Below, one piece after another: positions 1-9,633 of a DNA stretch of 31,694 nucleotides. This stretch comes from an uncultured Phycisphaerales bacterium (GTDB lineage Bacteria; Planctomycetota; Phycisphaerae; Sedimentisphaerales; Anaerobacaceae). Positions within the stretch are counted from its first letter, which is position 1, and every line of letters begins with the position of its first letter. The notes below the pieces were generated by a model. That model was not told where the DNA came from. It did not search any database and worked only from the letters and a program-made list of their open reading frames with translations. The DNA lies in the NCBI GenBank assembly GCA_937927975.1, contig CALEZT010000084.1, forward strand, positions 1 through 31,694, given 5' to 3'. The position numbers and the translations under genes were made by a program.

Positions 1-426
1 GACGAGAGTCAGGACGTCGCGTCGCAGGTCCCCGGGCAGGTGCAATCGCAACTGAGACAGTGGCCTGTCCAACTGCACCTGATCAATCCGGTGGCGCCCT
101 ACTACCAGGGGGCCGATGTGCTCCTGACGGCCGATTGTGTCGCCTACGCACTGGGGAGCTTTCATACCGATCATCTCAAGGGCAAAGCGATCGCCATTGC
201 CTGTCCCAAGCTCGACGATGGCCAGGAGGGCTATGTCGAGAAGATTATATCCTGGCTTGAGGACGCCAAGATCAACACGCTGACCGTGATGATCATGCAG
301 GTGCCTTGCTGCATGGGATTGCTGATGCTGGCGCGGCAGGCGATGGAGAAGTCGGACAGAAAGGTCCCTCTGAAGTCGGTCATTGTAAGCCTGCAAGGCG
401 AAATCCTCAAGGAAGAGTGGGTATGA
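1..426 (+). CDS. Ferredoxin-like 4Fe-4S protein, C-terminal part (5' partial)
   Basis: The frame is open to the left edge, so the start and any N-terminal Fe-S domain are outside the window. The 141 visible codons resemble the C-terminal domain of the roughly 240-residue ferredoxin-like proteins of anaerobes. They show a WPVQLHLINP segment, an ADCVAYA segment, a GCPKLDD-like segment (here ACPKLDDG) and a VPCC pair, followed by a C-terminal QGEIL. No CxxCxxCxxxC motif is present in the visible part. The stop overlaps the start of the next gene by 4 bp (ATGA), so the two are probably translationally coupled and the protein may pass electrons to the membrane Fe-S protein. The family assignment is from recall of motifs. 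Confidence 0.7.
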   Translation, partial: DESQDVASQVPGQVQSQLRQWPVQLHLINPVAPYYQGADVLLTADCVAYALGSFHTDHLKGKAIAIACPKLDDGQEGYVEKIISWLEDAKINTLTVMIMQVPCCMGLLMLARQAMEKSDRKVPLKSVIVSLQGEILKEEWV

Positions 427-1565
427 AGCTCTCCGGTGTGCGTGAGAAGCGATGGTTGCAAACGATCTGGTGGCACACTTCGCTGCGCGCGGTCGTTCAA
501 TGGTCTTTTCTCGCACTGACCCTGCTGATCGGCATCCAGTTCATCCTGTTCGCGCGGCAGTTGGAGCAAGGGGCCGCGATCAGCGTCCGCCGGCCTCCTG
601 GGGTCGAAGCCTTCCTTCCGATCAGTTCGCTCATGAGCCTGCGGCACTGGCTCCTGACCGGGGTGTTCAATCGGATACACCCTGCCGGTTTGGTGTTGCT
701 GTTGATCAGCTGCCTGGTCTCGCTATTGCTCAAGCGGGGCTTCTGCAGTTGGGTGTGTCCGTTCGGCTTGCTGGGCGACTACCTTGAGAAAGCGCATCGC
801 CTCTTATTCGGGCTCAGGCTCTCGCTGCCTCGATTTCTGGACTATCCGCTGCGGAGTCTGAAATACCTGGTCCTGTTGTTTTTCGTCCGGGCCATCTTTG
901 TGCGGATGGACGTATATCAGCTCGAACGATTCATCGAGAGTCCGTACAACCGCGTGGCGGATCTCATGATGCTGCGGTTCTTTGCTCCGCCTTCTTCCAC
1001 GACCGTTGTCGTTCTTGCGGTGCTGATGGGTTTGACGTTCCTCATCCCATTTTTCTGGTGCCGCTACCTGTGTCCCTATGGCGCTCTGCTGGGCGGACTG
1101 AGCGTTCTGAGTCCGTTCAAGATCCGGCGCAACACGGACACGTGCACCGGCTGTGAAGAATGCTCCCGGGCCTGCCCCGCGCGGGTCGCGGTGCATCGGG
1201 CACAGACGGTACGGAGCGACGAATGCCATGCGTGCCAGCGATGTGTCGACGCCTGTCCCATCGACGGAACGTTGGCCTTGTCGGCCCTCGACGGACGATT
1301 GTCAATGCCCAGCCGGGCTTACGCGGCGGCCGTGGTGCTGGCGTTTCTACTGGGCACCTCGGCGGCGCGTGTGGGGGGCTACTGGCACAGTGCGATCTCA
1401 GAACAGGAGTATCGCCTGCACATCGCACAGATGCAGCATCCAGCCTACCGACACAACCGCGGGACCGTGCCCGACTACGATCTCGGGGAATTGGGCATCG
1501 AGGATACGAACGGCGCCACAAGCTGCCCACGGCCAAGGCAGGAGCCTCGTCGTGCTGAGGACTGA
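423..1565 (+). CDS. NapH-type polytopic membrane 4Fe-4S protein
   Basis: The protein has 380 residues. The start at 423 is set by the ATGA overlap with the upstream stop. About five hydrophobic segments are visible. Two of them end in Cys-x3-Cys-Pro motifs on the cytoplasmic side (CSWVCPFG near residue 110 and CRYLCPYG near residue 216), the hallmark of the NapH/NosR/CcoG group. Two ferredoxin clusters follow, CTGCEECSRACP and CHACQRCVDACP, then a last membrane helix and a polar tail of about 70 residues. Members of this family move electrons between the quinone pool or cytoplasmic ferredoxins and periplasmic oxidoreductases. Its place directly before the Mo enzyme suggests that role here, but partner and direction are inference. 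Confidence 0.85.
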   Translation: MKLSGVREKRWLQTIWWHTSLRAVVQWSFLALTLLIGIQFILFARQLEQGAAISVRRPPGVEAFLPISSLMSLRHWLLTGVFNRIHPAGLVLLLISCLVSLLLKRGFCSWVCPFGLLGDYLEKAHRLLFGLRLSLPRFLDYPLRSLKYLVLLFFVRAIFVRMDVYQLERFIESPYNRVADLMMLRFFAPPSSTTVVVLAVLMGLTFLIPFFWCRYLCPYGALLGGLSVLSPFKIRRNTDTCTGCEECSRACPARVAVHRAQTVRSDECHACQRCVDACPIDGTLALSALDGRLSMPSRAYAAAVVLAFLLGTSAARVGGYWHSAISEQEYRLHIAQMQHPAYRHNRGTVPDYDLGELGIEDTNGATSCPRPRQEPRRAED

Positions 1566-1591
1566 CACATACAGTGTGGAAAGGGACTGTC

Positions 1592-4500
1592 GTGGAGAAC
1601 GATTCGCATAAAACATCGCCGGGTTCGGAGGATCACCTCAGTCGACGTGGTCTTCTGAGATGGGGTGCAGGAGGTTTAGCGACCGCCGTGGGCCAGCCGG
1701 TGCTTGGCGCACTCAAGTGGATCGAGGATATTGACAATCCACTGGATCATTATCCACCCCGGGACTGGGAAAAGATCTATCGCGATCAGTTCAAGCACGA
1801 CTTCACCTATCACTTTCTGTGTGCTCCGAATGACACGCATAACTGTCTGTTGAAGGCGTTCGTCAAGAATGGCGTGATCACCCGAATCGGACCCAGCTAT
1901 GGGTACGGCAAGGCGCAGGATGTCTATGGTAATCAGGCCTCGCACCGTTGGGATCCCCGTTTGTGCCAGAAGGGCTTGGCCATGATTCGGCGTATTTATG
2001 GCCCACGCCGGGTCAAGTACCCCATGGTGCGGGAGGGCTTCAAACGCTGGGCGGATGCGGGGTTCCCGCGAGATGCGGACGGCCGAGTCGATCCACAGTA
2101 TCTCAATCGCGGCAAGGACGCCTTTGTGCGCATCACCTTTGAGCAGGCGTACGACTTAATGGCACGGGCGCTGGTCGATGTCGCTACTGCCTATACCGGC
2201 CCCGAAGGCGCGGCCAAGCTCAAGGCGCAGGACTTCGACGAGGACATGATTGCCGCCATGAAGGGCGCAGGCACCCAGGCGATCAAGGTGCGCGGAGGCA
2301 TGCCGCTGTTGGGGGCCACGCGTATCTTCGGCATGAATCGCTTTTCCAATTCCCTGGCGCTGCTCGACGCGAAATTGCGTGATGTGCCTCCTGAGCAAGC
2401 GTTAGGCGGACGCACCTTCGACAGTTATTCCTGGCACACGGACCTGCCGCCCGGCCACACGATGACGTGCGGGCAACAGACGATCGAGTTTGACCTGGCC
2501 ACCGCCGAAAACGCCGAGATGGTTATCTGTTGGGGGATGAACTGGATCTCCACCAAGATGCCGGATAGCCACTGGCTGACCGAGGCGCGGATTAAGGGCA
2601 CCAAGATCGTGACCATCGCTTGTGAGTACCAGTCCACGTCCAACAAGGCCGATCACGTGATCGTGATGCGTCCCGGAAGCGATCCGGCCCTGGCGCTGGG
2701 CATGGTGCACGTGCTCATTCGAGACAACTTGTATGACGCGGATTACACCAAAGCGTTCACGGATTTGCCTTTGCTGGTCCGCATGGATACGCTGCAATTG
2801 CTCAAACCGCAGGACTTTATAAAGGGGTACACTCCGCGCGAACTCAAGAACCTGCAGGTGATCAAGCCCGGCGAAGTGACGCCCTCGTCAATTCGACAAG
2901 ACCGCCAAGTCACCACAGAGCAACTTCGGCAGGAATGGGGCGACTTCGTTGCTTGGAACGCACAGACGCAACAGCCGGAGGTCGTCACCCGCGATGACGT
3001 CGGTGACGTCAAGTCGTTTGCCCTGGAAGGCACATTCACCGTAGAGGCCCTGGATGGGAAGAAGCTGACGGTGCGGCCGGTCTTCGATCTGGTCAAGGAG
3101 CAGGTCAGCCATTACACCCCGGACATCGTTGGCCAGATCTGCCACATGGACCCGGCGGCGGTCGAATGGTTGGCCAAAGAGATGGCACAACACAAGTCCA
3201 AGACGTTGGTTGCCGTGGGGATGGGCCCAAACCACTTCTTCAACAACGATCAAAAAGACCGGGCCATCTTCCTCGTCTGTGCGCTGACGCGCAACATCGG
3301 CTTTTTCGGCGGCAACATCGGCAGCTACGCCGGGAATTACCGCGGCGCATTCTTCAACGGGCTGCCCAATTATCTGATCGAAGACCCGTTTGACATCGAG
3401 CTGGACCCCGCCAGGCCGCCGCGATTGCGCTCCTGCGGCAAGTACGAGTCGGCGCACTACTACAACTACGGCGGCCGACCCCTCCGCGTGGGCAACAAGA
3501 ACTTCACCGGCAAGACGCACATGCCCACGCCGACCAAATTCTTCTGGTTCAGCAATGGCAACTCGATCCTGGGCAATCTGAAATGGCACCACGATTTCGT
3601 TATGAACACGTTGCCCCGAATCGATTGCGTGGTGGTCAACGAATGGTGGTGGTCGGCCTCGTGCGAGTACGCCGACATTGTTCTGGCTGTGGACTCGTGG
3701 GCGGAGTTCCGGTACCCGGACATGACGGCGGCCGTTACGAATCCGTTCCTGCAGATCTTCCCGGTCTCCCCGCTCAAGCGGCTCCATGACACCCAGGGCG
3801 ACATTGAAACCCTGGCCGGCATGGGCGAGGCGCTGGCCCGGCGCACGGGTGAGCCGCGCTTCGCCGACTACTGGAGATTTGTCCGGGAGGGCAGGGCGGA
3901 AGTCTACCTGCAGCGGATTATCGACACATCGACCGCCCTCAAAGGCTTCCAGATCGAGGAACTGCACGCGAACGCCAGAAACGGCATCCCGGCCCTATTG
4001 ATGACACGCACCTACCCGAAGATCCTCGGTTGGGAGCAGTCCAACGAGAAGGCGCCGCACTACACCAAATCGGGACGTCTGGAGTTCTATCGGGATGAGC
4101 CGGAGTTTCTGGAGCACGGCGAGAATCTGCCTGTGCATCGCGAGCCGGTGGACGGCACGTTCTATGAGCCAAATGTGATCGTGACCGGGGCCGAGGGCCT
4201 GATCCGTCCGCGCGGGCCGGAATCCTACGGTCTTTCCTCGGACGATCAGTCGGTGGAGGTCCGCCAGATCCGCAACGTGATCGTCAAGCCGGCGGACCTG
4301 ACCAAGACGCGACACCCCCGGCGCAAGGATGGATTTTCCTTAATCTACATCACCCCGAAGTACCGCCACGGCGCCCACAGCACGCCGGTGGATACGGATA
4401 TCATCTCCATGTGGTTTGGGCCGTTCGGAGACGCTCATCGCCGTGACCGGCGCATGCCCTGGGTCGGCGAAGGCTACGTCGATCTCAACCCGATCGATGC

Positions 4501-5047
4501 CCGGGAACTGGGGCTCGAGGACGGCGACTACGTCTACATCGACGGCGACCCGGAGGACCGCCCCTTCCGAGGATGGCAGCAGAAGCCGGAAGACTACCGG
4601 ATTCACCGCGCTATGATGCGGGTCCGGTATTACCTCGGTCTGCCGCGCGGCGTGGCGCGGTCTTGGTTCAATATGTACGTGGCGACCTATGGGTCGGTCC
4701 AGGGACACGAGGAGAACACCGACAAGCTGGCGCGGAATCCCCGCACGGGATATCAGGCCATGTTCCGCTACGGTTCTCACCAATCGGCCACCCGCGCGTG
4801 GCTGCGCCCGACGTTGATGACTGACTCGCTGGTGCGTAAGGAGATGTTCGGCCAGACGATCGGCAAAGGGTTCGCCGCCGACATTCACTGCACGGTCGGG
4901 GCGCCCAAGGAGTCCTTCGTCAAGGCGGTGAAGGCCGAGAACGGCGGGGTGGAGCACGTTCTGTGGCGACCGGCCCGGCTGGGTCTGCGGCCTGGATATG
5001 AGAACGCCGCAATCCAGGTGTTCTTGAAGGGAGCATTCATCCAATGA
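1592..5047 (+). CDS. Periplasmic nitrite oxidoreductase/nitrate reductase-type catalytic subunit (type II DMSO reductase family)
   Basis: The protein has 1151 residues from GTG 1592, which follows AAGGGA at 5 nt; GTG 1574 is an in-frame alternative. A twin-arginine motif (SRRGLLR, RR at 18-19) indicates Tat export of the folded molybdopterin protein. Alignment by eye with NarG gives Asp284, in [10 protein letters not shown], as the Mo ligand. The FS0 ligands would be Cys77, Asp81, Cys85 and Cys128 in place of NarG's His/Cys/Cys/Cys. The length fits NxrA (about 1150) better than SerA, ClrA or DdhA (about 900-960). The [15 protein letters not shown] and [12 protein letters not shown] segments are shared with the NXR/Nar clade. 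The substrate (nitrite, nitrate or another oxyanion) cannot be fixed from sequence. The stop overlaps the beta-subunit start by 4 bp. Confidence 0.85.
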   Translation: MENDSHKTSPGSEDHLSRRGLLRWGAGGLATAVGQPVLGALKWIEDIDNPLDHYPPRDWEKIYRDQFKHDFTYHFLCAPNDTHNCLLKAFVKNGVITRIGPSYGYGKAQDVYGNQASHRWDPRLCQKGLAMIRRIYGPRRVKYPMVREGFKRWADAGFPRDADGRVDPQYLNRGKDAFVRITFEQAYDLMARALVDVATAYTGPEGAAKLKAQDFDEDMIAAMKGAGTQAIKVRGGMPLLGATRIFGMNRFSNSLALLDAKLRDVPPEQALGGRTFDSYSWHTDLPPGHTMTCGQQTIEFDLATAENAEMVICWGMNWISTKMPDSHWLTEARIKGTKIVTIACEYQSTSNKADHVIVMRPGSDPALALGMVHVLIRDNLYDADYTKAFTDLPLLVRMDTLQLLKPQDFIKGYTPRELKNLQVIKPGEVTPSSIRQDRQVTTEQLRQEWGDFVAWNAQTQQPEVVTRDDVGDVKSFALEGTFTVEALDGKKLTVRPVFDLVKEQVSHYTPDIVGQICHMDPAAVEWLAKEMAQHKSKTLVAVGMGPNHFFNNDQKDRAIFLVCALTRNIGFFGGNIGSYAGNYRGAFFNGLPNYLIEDPFDIELDPARPPRLRSCGKYESAHYYNYGGRPLRVGNKNFTGKTHMPTPTKFFWFSNGNSILGNLKWHHDFVMNTLPRIDCVVVNEWWWSASCEYADIVLAVDSWAEFRYPDMTAAVTNPFLQIFPVSPLKRLHDTQGDIETLAGMGEALARRTGEPRFADYWRFVREGRAEVYLQRIIDTSTALKGFQIEELHANARNGIPALLMTRTYPKILGWEQSNEKAPHYTKSGRLEFYRDEPEFLEHGENLPVHREPVDGTFYEPNVIVTGAEGLIRPRGPESYGLSSDDQSVEVRQIRNVIVKPADLTKTRHPRRKDGFSLIYITPKYRHGAHSTPVDTDIISMWFGPFGDAHRRDRRMPWVGEGYVDLNPIDARELGLEDGDYVYIDGDPEDRPFRGWQQKPEDYRIHRAMMRVRYYLGLPRGVARSWFNMYVATYGSVQGHEENTDKLARNPRTGYQAMFRYGSHQSATRAWLRPTLMTDSLVRKEMFGQTIGKGFAADIHCTVGAPKESFVKAVKAENGGVEHVLWRPARLGLRPGYENAAIQVFLKGAFIQ

Positions 5048-6186
5048 TGTATGACGTCTACAATTGGCAGTTGAACCGCAAGATGAAGTACCCATACCCC
5101 GAGACCCGTCCGGAGAAGCAGGTGGCTTGGGTGTTCGACACGAACAAGTGCATCGCCTGCCAGACGTGCACAATGGCCTGTAAGAACGCCTGGACCTCCG
5201 GCAAAGGGCAGGAGTACATGTGGTGGAACAACGTCGAGACCAAGCCCTGGGGCTTCTTCCCGCTGGCTTGGGACGTGCGGCTGCTCGAGAAACTGGGCGG
5301 ACAGACGTGGGACGGCGACCGGTACGCCGGCAGGACAATTTTCGAAGCCGGGGAATACGGCAATCTGGCCCTGGGCTACCTGCCCCAGGAGGACGATTAC
5401 CGGTTTCCCAATCTCGGGGAGGATGAGGTCAGCGCCGCCGTTCAGGACGGCCAGTACATCCGAATTCCGCATCAGCCATGGATGTTCTATCTGCCCCGGA
5501 TCTGCAATCACTGCACGTACCCCGGATGCCTGGGCGCTTGTCCCCGCAAAGCGACGTACAAACGCAATGAAGACGGCGTCGTGTTGGTGGATCAGAAGCG
5601 TTGCCAAGGCTATCGCGAATGCCTCCGGACGTGTCCGTACAAGAAGGTGTTCTTCCGCCCCCTCACGGGTCGGTCGGAGAAATGCATCTCCTGCTATCCG
5701 GCCGTCGAGCAGGGTGAGCAGACGCAGTGCGTCCAGAATTGCATCGGCAAGATCCGCCTCTTCGGCTTCAAGAGCCGCTGGGATCAGGCCGATGCGGACA
5801 ACCCGATCGACTATCTTGTGCACGTCAAGAAGATCGCGCTGCCCTTGTACCCACAGTTCGGCACGGAGCCGAATGTGTATTACATCCCGCCAGTGAATGT
5901 GCCCGAGGCGTTCAATCGCCAACTCTTCGGCCCTGGCGCTGCGGAGGCTGTGCGCCAGTACCGCAGCGCCGTCGAGGACATGAAACTTACGGGATTGCTC
6001 ATGCTCTTCGGGTGCACCGGCCGCATCGTTCGATCATTCAAGGTCGAGGGGGACGTCCGCAGCGGCCACTGCATCGGCTACGACGCCGGGGGCCGGGAGA
6101 TCGTCCGCGTGCCCGTGAAGGAGCCGATCGTCATTCGTCAAGAATACGACGAGCAGAGGAACGTTCACAGGATCAGCATCACATAA
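5044..6186 (+). CDS. NxrB/NarH-type iron-sulfur beta subunit
   Basis: The 380-residue protein begins [14 protein letters not shown] and contains GQEYMWWNNVETKPWG and PLYPQFGTEP. These segments closely resemble what I recall of Nitrospira-type NxrB. It has the four cysteine groups of this family: CIACQTCTMACKN, CNHCTYPGCLGACP, CQGYRECLRTCP and CISCYP followed by CVQNC. In the third group Tyr takes the place of the Trp of NarH (CRGW), and this position is associated with the 3Fe-4S centre. There is no export signal, so it is expected to travel across the membrane with the Tat-bearing alpha subunit. It relays electrons between the Mo subunit and the heme b gamma subunit. Confidence 0.87.
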   Translation: MMYDVYNWQLNRKMKYPYPETRPEKQVAWVFDTNKCIACQTCTMACKNAWTSGKGQEYMWWNNVETKPWGFFPLAWDVRLLEKLGGQTWDGDRYAGRTIFEAGEYGNLALGYLPQEDDYRFPNLGEDEVSAAVQDGQYIRIPHQPWMFYLPRICNHCTYPGCLGACPRKATYKRNEDGVVLVDQKRCQGYRECLRTCPYKKVFFRPLTGRSEKCISCYPAVEQGEQTQCVQNCIGKIRLFGFKSRWDQADADNPIDYLVHVKKIALPLYPQFGTEPNVYYIPPVNVPEAFNRQLFGPGAAEAVRQYRSAVEDMKLTGLLMLFGCTGRIVRSFKVEGDVRSGHCIGYDAGGREIVRVPVKEPIVIRQEYDEQRNVHRISIT

Positions 6187-6202
6187 GACTGACGGGGCCC
6201 GT

Positions 6203-6832
6203 ATGACCTGCAAGACGAATGCGCAGACAGCTGTGGATCGGATGGGATGCTACCAGGCCCTGGCTCTGGCCTTCTCCTACCCCGGCCCGTCGCTTTTTCA
6301 GCTCTGGCCTCAGTGGGCGGCAGAGGAGCGCGGCATGGCCGCGGAATACGATCGGTTGTTTCGGACCGGGGAAGTATGGCTGTACGGGGTCGAGCACATG
6401 GCTGAAAACGAGTTTCAGCGGGCGCGGATGCTGTCCGACGTCATGGGATTCTATCACGCCTTCGGCACCGAGCCCGACAAAGAGCGGCCCGATGCGCTGG
6501 CCTGCGAGTTGGAGTTCATGCATTGTCTGATCCTGAAGCACGCGCGGATCGACAGGGGGGCGGTCTGCGACCCTGACGGCGATAAGGCCGAGGTGTGTCG
6601 GCAGGCCCAGCGCCAGTTCTTCGCGGAGTACCTGGCGCCGGCCGCCGTCCACATCGGTTCGCAACTGCAGGTGAAGACGAATCATCCGTTCTATCGACAG
6701 GCGGCGGAGGACTTGCAGGCGTTCGTGGAAAGCGAGTGCGAGCAGTTGGGCGTGAGCCCGCCACAACCGCAGGTGATGACGCAGCAGGAATCATCTGATC
6801 AGCAGGATTTGTGCGGAGACCATTGCATATGA
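6203..6832 (+). CDS. TorD/NarJ-family molybdoenzyme chaperone (delta subunit)
   Basis: The 209-residue cytoplasmic, largely helical protein contains the signature of TorD/DmsD/NarJ chaperones: a Tyr-rich early helix (CYQALALAFSYPG) and the central ERPDALACELEFMHCL segment near residues 94-109. Such proteins bind the apo-alpha subunit and its Tat signal and hold it for Moco insertion before export. It lies between the beta and gamma genes, giving the A-B-D-C order known for serABDC, clrABDC and ddhABDC operons. The last 25 residues are polar and Gln/Cys-rich (QDLCGDHCI). Its stop overlaps the gamma start (ATGA). Confidence 0.85.
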   Translation: MTCKTNAQTAVDRMGCYQALALAFSYPGPSLFQLWPQWAAEERGMAAEYDRLFRTGEVWLYGVEHMAENEFQRARMLSDVMGFYHAFGTEPDKERPDALACELEFMHCLILKHARIDRGAVCDPDGDKAEVCRQAQRQFFAEYLAPAAVHIGSQLQVKTNHPFYRQAAEDLQAFVESECEQLGVSPPQPQVMTQQESSDQQDLCGDHCI

Positions 6833-8199
6833 ACAACCGGATGATATTCGCCCTGATCGGCCTGCTCGCGGTGGGCGTGTTTGGATGGCTGGTGCACTAC
6901 GGCTGGACCCATCGGTACGGCTCACCGGAGACGTTCGAGATCCAGGAGCCCGGGGCGCTGACGGTTCCCTTCCGGCCCACGCCGTTGCAGCTCGATCCCG
7001 CTGATGTGGCCAACGAGGTGTGGCGAGACGTGCCGGAACGAGACGTTAAGCTGATGCCGCAGATGAGCCAACAGCCCTGGACCACGGGCCTGGTCCCCGC
7101 CGTGCGAGTGCAGGTGTTCCACGATGGCACGGACATCTACTTCCGCTTGGCCTGGCAGGACGACGTGCCCAATCGGACCCTCTCCGTGGATAGCTTCGCC
7201 GACGCGTGCGCCGTGGCCGTTCCACTCGACGCCGCCGCCCCGATGCAATCGATCATGATGGGGTTCTCCAGTCCCGTCAACGTCTGGCACTGGCAGGCCC
7301 ACAAAGGGGCCCAGGCTCGCCAAGAGTCACAGGCCTCCCCAGCTGCACCGGCGGATTATGTCCACCCCTTCGAGGACCAGGAGGTTCTTCCGACCAGCAA
7401 GATACCCTCCGACGCGGCCGTGACAGATCTCTTGGCCGGGAGGGCCGGCTCTCTGACCCCCAAGCGCTGCCAGGCGGTGCACGGTCAGGGCCACTGGGAT
7501 AACGGGACGTGGGCCGTGGTCTTCAAGCGGTCGCTGCGGACTCAGGACACCGAGCAGGATTCCCAGTTCGCCTGGGGCCGCTGCCGGGCGTCGTTTGCCG
7601 TCTGGGATGGGGACCAGGGCGATCGCGGTTCGCGTAAGTCGATGAGCGACTGGGTCATTCTAGATATTGAAGCGGCTGCCCAGGTCTCGCCGGCGGAACA
7701 GGGACGTTCCGTCGGCCGGGGTGTTCGGGATGTCGCAAGCGTCCGTCCGACACGTCGCGTTGCTATGCCGCTTTTGGCCTCGATCGGCTTGAGCGGAGGG
7801 TTCGCGCCGACGCAGCCGGAACCGGAGCCGCGGCTTGTCAATATTATGGCCAGAAGATTCAGCTACACTCCCAGCCGCATCTCTGTCCACAAGGGGCAGC
7901 GTGTGACGCTGCGCCTGGAGTCCCTGGACGTGACGCACGGCTTGTACCTGGACGGCTACGGGGTCGATATCAAGGCCCGGCCGGGCATGGTGGGCAAGGC
8001 GACGTTCACGGCGGACAAGCCCGGCCGTTTCACCTTTCGATGCTCGGAGACCTGCGGCGAGTTCCATCCCTACATGGTGGGCTTCCTGGAGGTGACTCCA
8101 AACAGCCGCTTCGCCCTGTTCGCTGCGGCCACGGGCGTCGGATTCCTCGTGATCCTTGCGATAACTCTGCGGGGCGGCAGACGGGAAAGGAGGCTGTGA
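6829..8199 (+). CDS. Heme b gamma subunit fused to a CuA cupredoxin domain
   Basis: The 456-residue protein starts at the ATGA overlap. Residues 4-25 form a signal anchor. Residues about 45-290 match the ethylbenzene dehydrogenase gamma/NxrC heme b fold (FADACAVAVP, then PVNVWHWQA). Met143 or Met144 and Lys233 sit where EbdC uses Met and Lys as heme ligands. After a linker of about 45 residues comes a cupredoxin with a full CuA ligand set: His370, Cys405, Glu407 (backbone), Cys409, His413 and Met416. It reads CSETCGEFHPYM, almost as in cytochrome oxidase subunit II. A C-terminal helix (about 425-447) anchors it. Heme b would exchange electrons with the beta subunit and CuA with a periplasmic cytochrome or copper protein. 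The normal NxrC/EbdC subunit has no CuA domain. Confidence 0.85.
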   Translation: MNNRMIFALIGLLAVGVFGWLVHYGWTHRYGSPETFEIQEPGALTVPFRPTPLQLDPADVANEVWRDVPERDVKLMPQMSQQPWTTGLVPAVRVQVFHDGTDIYFRLAWQDDVPNRTLSVDSFADACAVAVPLDAAAPMQSIMMGFSSPVNVWHWQAHKGAQARQESQASPAAPADYVHPFEDQEVLPTSKIPSDAAVTDLLAGRAGSLTPKRCQAVHGQGHWDNGTWAVVFKRSLRTQDTEQDSQFAWGRCRASFAVWDGDQGDRGSRKSMSDWVILDIEAAAQVSPAEQGRSVGRGVRDVASVRPTRRVAMPLLASIGLSGGFAPTQPEPEPRLVNIMARRFSYTPSRISVHKGQRVTLRLESLDVTHGLYLDGYGVDIKARPGMVGKATFTADKPGRFTFRCSETCGEFHPYMVGFLEVTPNSRFALFAAATGVGFLVILAITLRGGRRERRL

Positions 8200-8202
8200 A
8201 CG

Positions 8203-9627
8203 ATGCCGGAATCGAATACGCAACCGCAGAAGCTTCTGGGCCTGCTGCCCGTGGACTGGCGTTTCGAACTGACGGCCATCCCGGGCGTACGGTGGCTCCT
8301 CAAGCGACGCTGGTTTCCCATGGTGGCCATCCTCTTCAACATGCTCATGTTCATGGTCATCCTGATGAGCGGCGTGCTGGGGGGCTTCTCCTCCGGCAGC
8401 TACAGCTTCGGGGTCATGGTCGTCTGGATCCTGTGGTGGGTGCTGTTGATGATGTTGCTCGTGCCGGTCTTCAGCCGGACGTGGTGCATGGTGTGCCCGC
8501 TGCCCTCGTTCGGCGAGTGGATCCAGCGGCTCAGGATCTTCAGCGTCAACAAGAATCTCAACGGCCTGAACCTCAAATGGCCGCGCCGGCTCAAGAACAT
8601 GTGGCTGATGAACTTCCTGTTCCTCGGCACGACGTTCTTCAGCGGATTCTTCACCGTGCGGCCGCTCGCCACGTTCTTCCTTCTCGGGTCGATCATCGTC
8701 CTGGGAATCCTGCTGTCGCTGATTTTCGAGAAGCGGTCCTTCTGTCTATACGTTTGTCCGGTCAGCGGCTTCCAGGGGCTCTACTCCAATATGGCCATGA
8801 CGGAGGTTCGGGTGAAGGACCCTGCGATCTGCGCCAAGCACAAGACCAAGACCTGCGAAGTAGGCAATAAGAACGGCTATGGCTGCCCCTGGCTGTTGGA
8901 GCCGCACAGCCTCAAGAGGAACACGTACTGCGGGATGTGCCTGGAATGCTTCAAGACGTGCCCGTTCGACAACATGGCCTTCAATCTGCGGCCCCCGGGC
9001 GCCGATCTGCTTGTCAACGACAAACGCGGCCTCGACGAGGCATGGAAGAGCTTCATCATGCTCGCCATCGCGATCATGTTCTACGTGGCGATGATGGGGC
9101 CGTGGGGCCAGTTGAAGGACTGGGTCCGCGGCAGCACCCTGCAGGGATGGGTGACGTTCATCACTCTGCACATGATCTCGGCGCTGCTCGTCATTCCGGG
9201 GATCTTCCTGGTTTTTGCGTGGCTGTCAAAGGTGGCCAGCCGGCAGAAGGACGTAAGCCTCAAGGCCGTGTTCGTGAACCTCTCGTACAGCCTGGTGCCG
9301 ATGGGGCTGGCCGCGTGGATCGCCTTCAGCTTCGGCTTCCTGCTGCCCAACGGCTCGTACATCCTGCACATCCTGTCGGACCCGTTCGGGCTCGGCTGGA
9401 ACCTGCTGGGCACGGCCAACTTCCCCTGGACGCCTTTCGCCACGGGCTGGCTGGTGCCGCTGCAATTTCTGACCCTGCTCGGCGGCTACGTGATCTCCGC
9501 GGACTACGGCTTCAAGCTCGCCCGCCAGACGTACGTCGAACCGGACGCGGTCCGTCGCGGCTATGTCCCGTTGCTGGTCCTGCTGACGGGTGTAACGATT
9601 TCCTTCGGATGGCTCTATGGAGGCTGA
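8203..9627 (+). CDS. NapH/NosR-like polytopic membrane 4Fe-4S protein
   Basis: The protein has 474 residues with about eight hydrophobic segments. Cysteine motifs are CMVCPLPSFG near residue 95, CLYVCPVSGFQG near residue 183, a C-x7-C-x8-C group (residues about 209-226) and a ferredoxin cluster CGMCLECFKTCPF. The C-terminal half has further helices without cysteines. It belongs with NosR/NapH-type proteins that feed electrons across the membrane to periplasmic reductases. It is different in sequence from the NapH-type protein at 423-1565, so the operon carries two. It starts 3 nt after the gamma stop and is followed 6 nt later by a CuA protein, which suggests a NosR-like partnership with copper proteins. 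Function is inferred from context. Confidence 0.82.
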   Translation: MPESNTQPQKLLGLLPVDWRFELTAIPGVRWLLKRRWFPMVAILFNMLMFMVILMSGVLGGFSSGSYSFGVMVVWILWWVLLMMLLVPVFSRTWCMVCPLPSFGEWIQRLRIFSVNKNLNGLNLKWPRRLKNMWLMNFLFLGTTFFSGFFTVRPLATFFLLGSIIVLGILLSLIFEKRSFCLYVCPVSGFQGLYSNMAMTEVRVKDPAICAKHKTKTCEVGNKNGYGCPWLLEPHSLKRNTYCGMCLECFKTCPFDNMAFNLRPPGADLLVNDKRGLDEAWKSFIMLAIAIMFYVAMMGPWGQLKDWVRGSTLQGWVTFITLHMISALLVIPGIFLVFAWLSKVASRQKDVSLKAVFVNLSYSLVPMGLAAWIAFSFGFLLPNGSYILHILSDPFGLGWNLLGTANFPWTPFATGWLVPLQFLTLLGGYVISADYGFKLARQTYVEPDAVRRGYVPLLVLLTGVTISFGWLYGG

Positions 9628-9633
9628 GGCCTG

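Noticed and set aside
1592..5047. Firm naming of the enzyme as nxrA or narG
   Set aside because: Close relatives with different substrates share these motifs; sequence inspection alone cannot decide the reaction direction.
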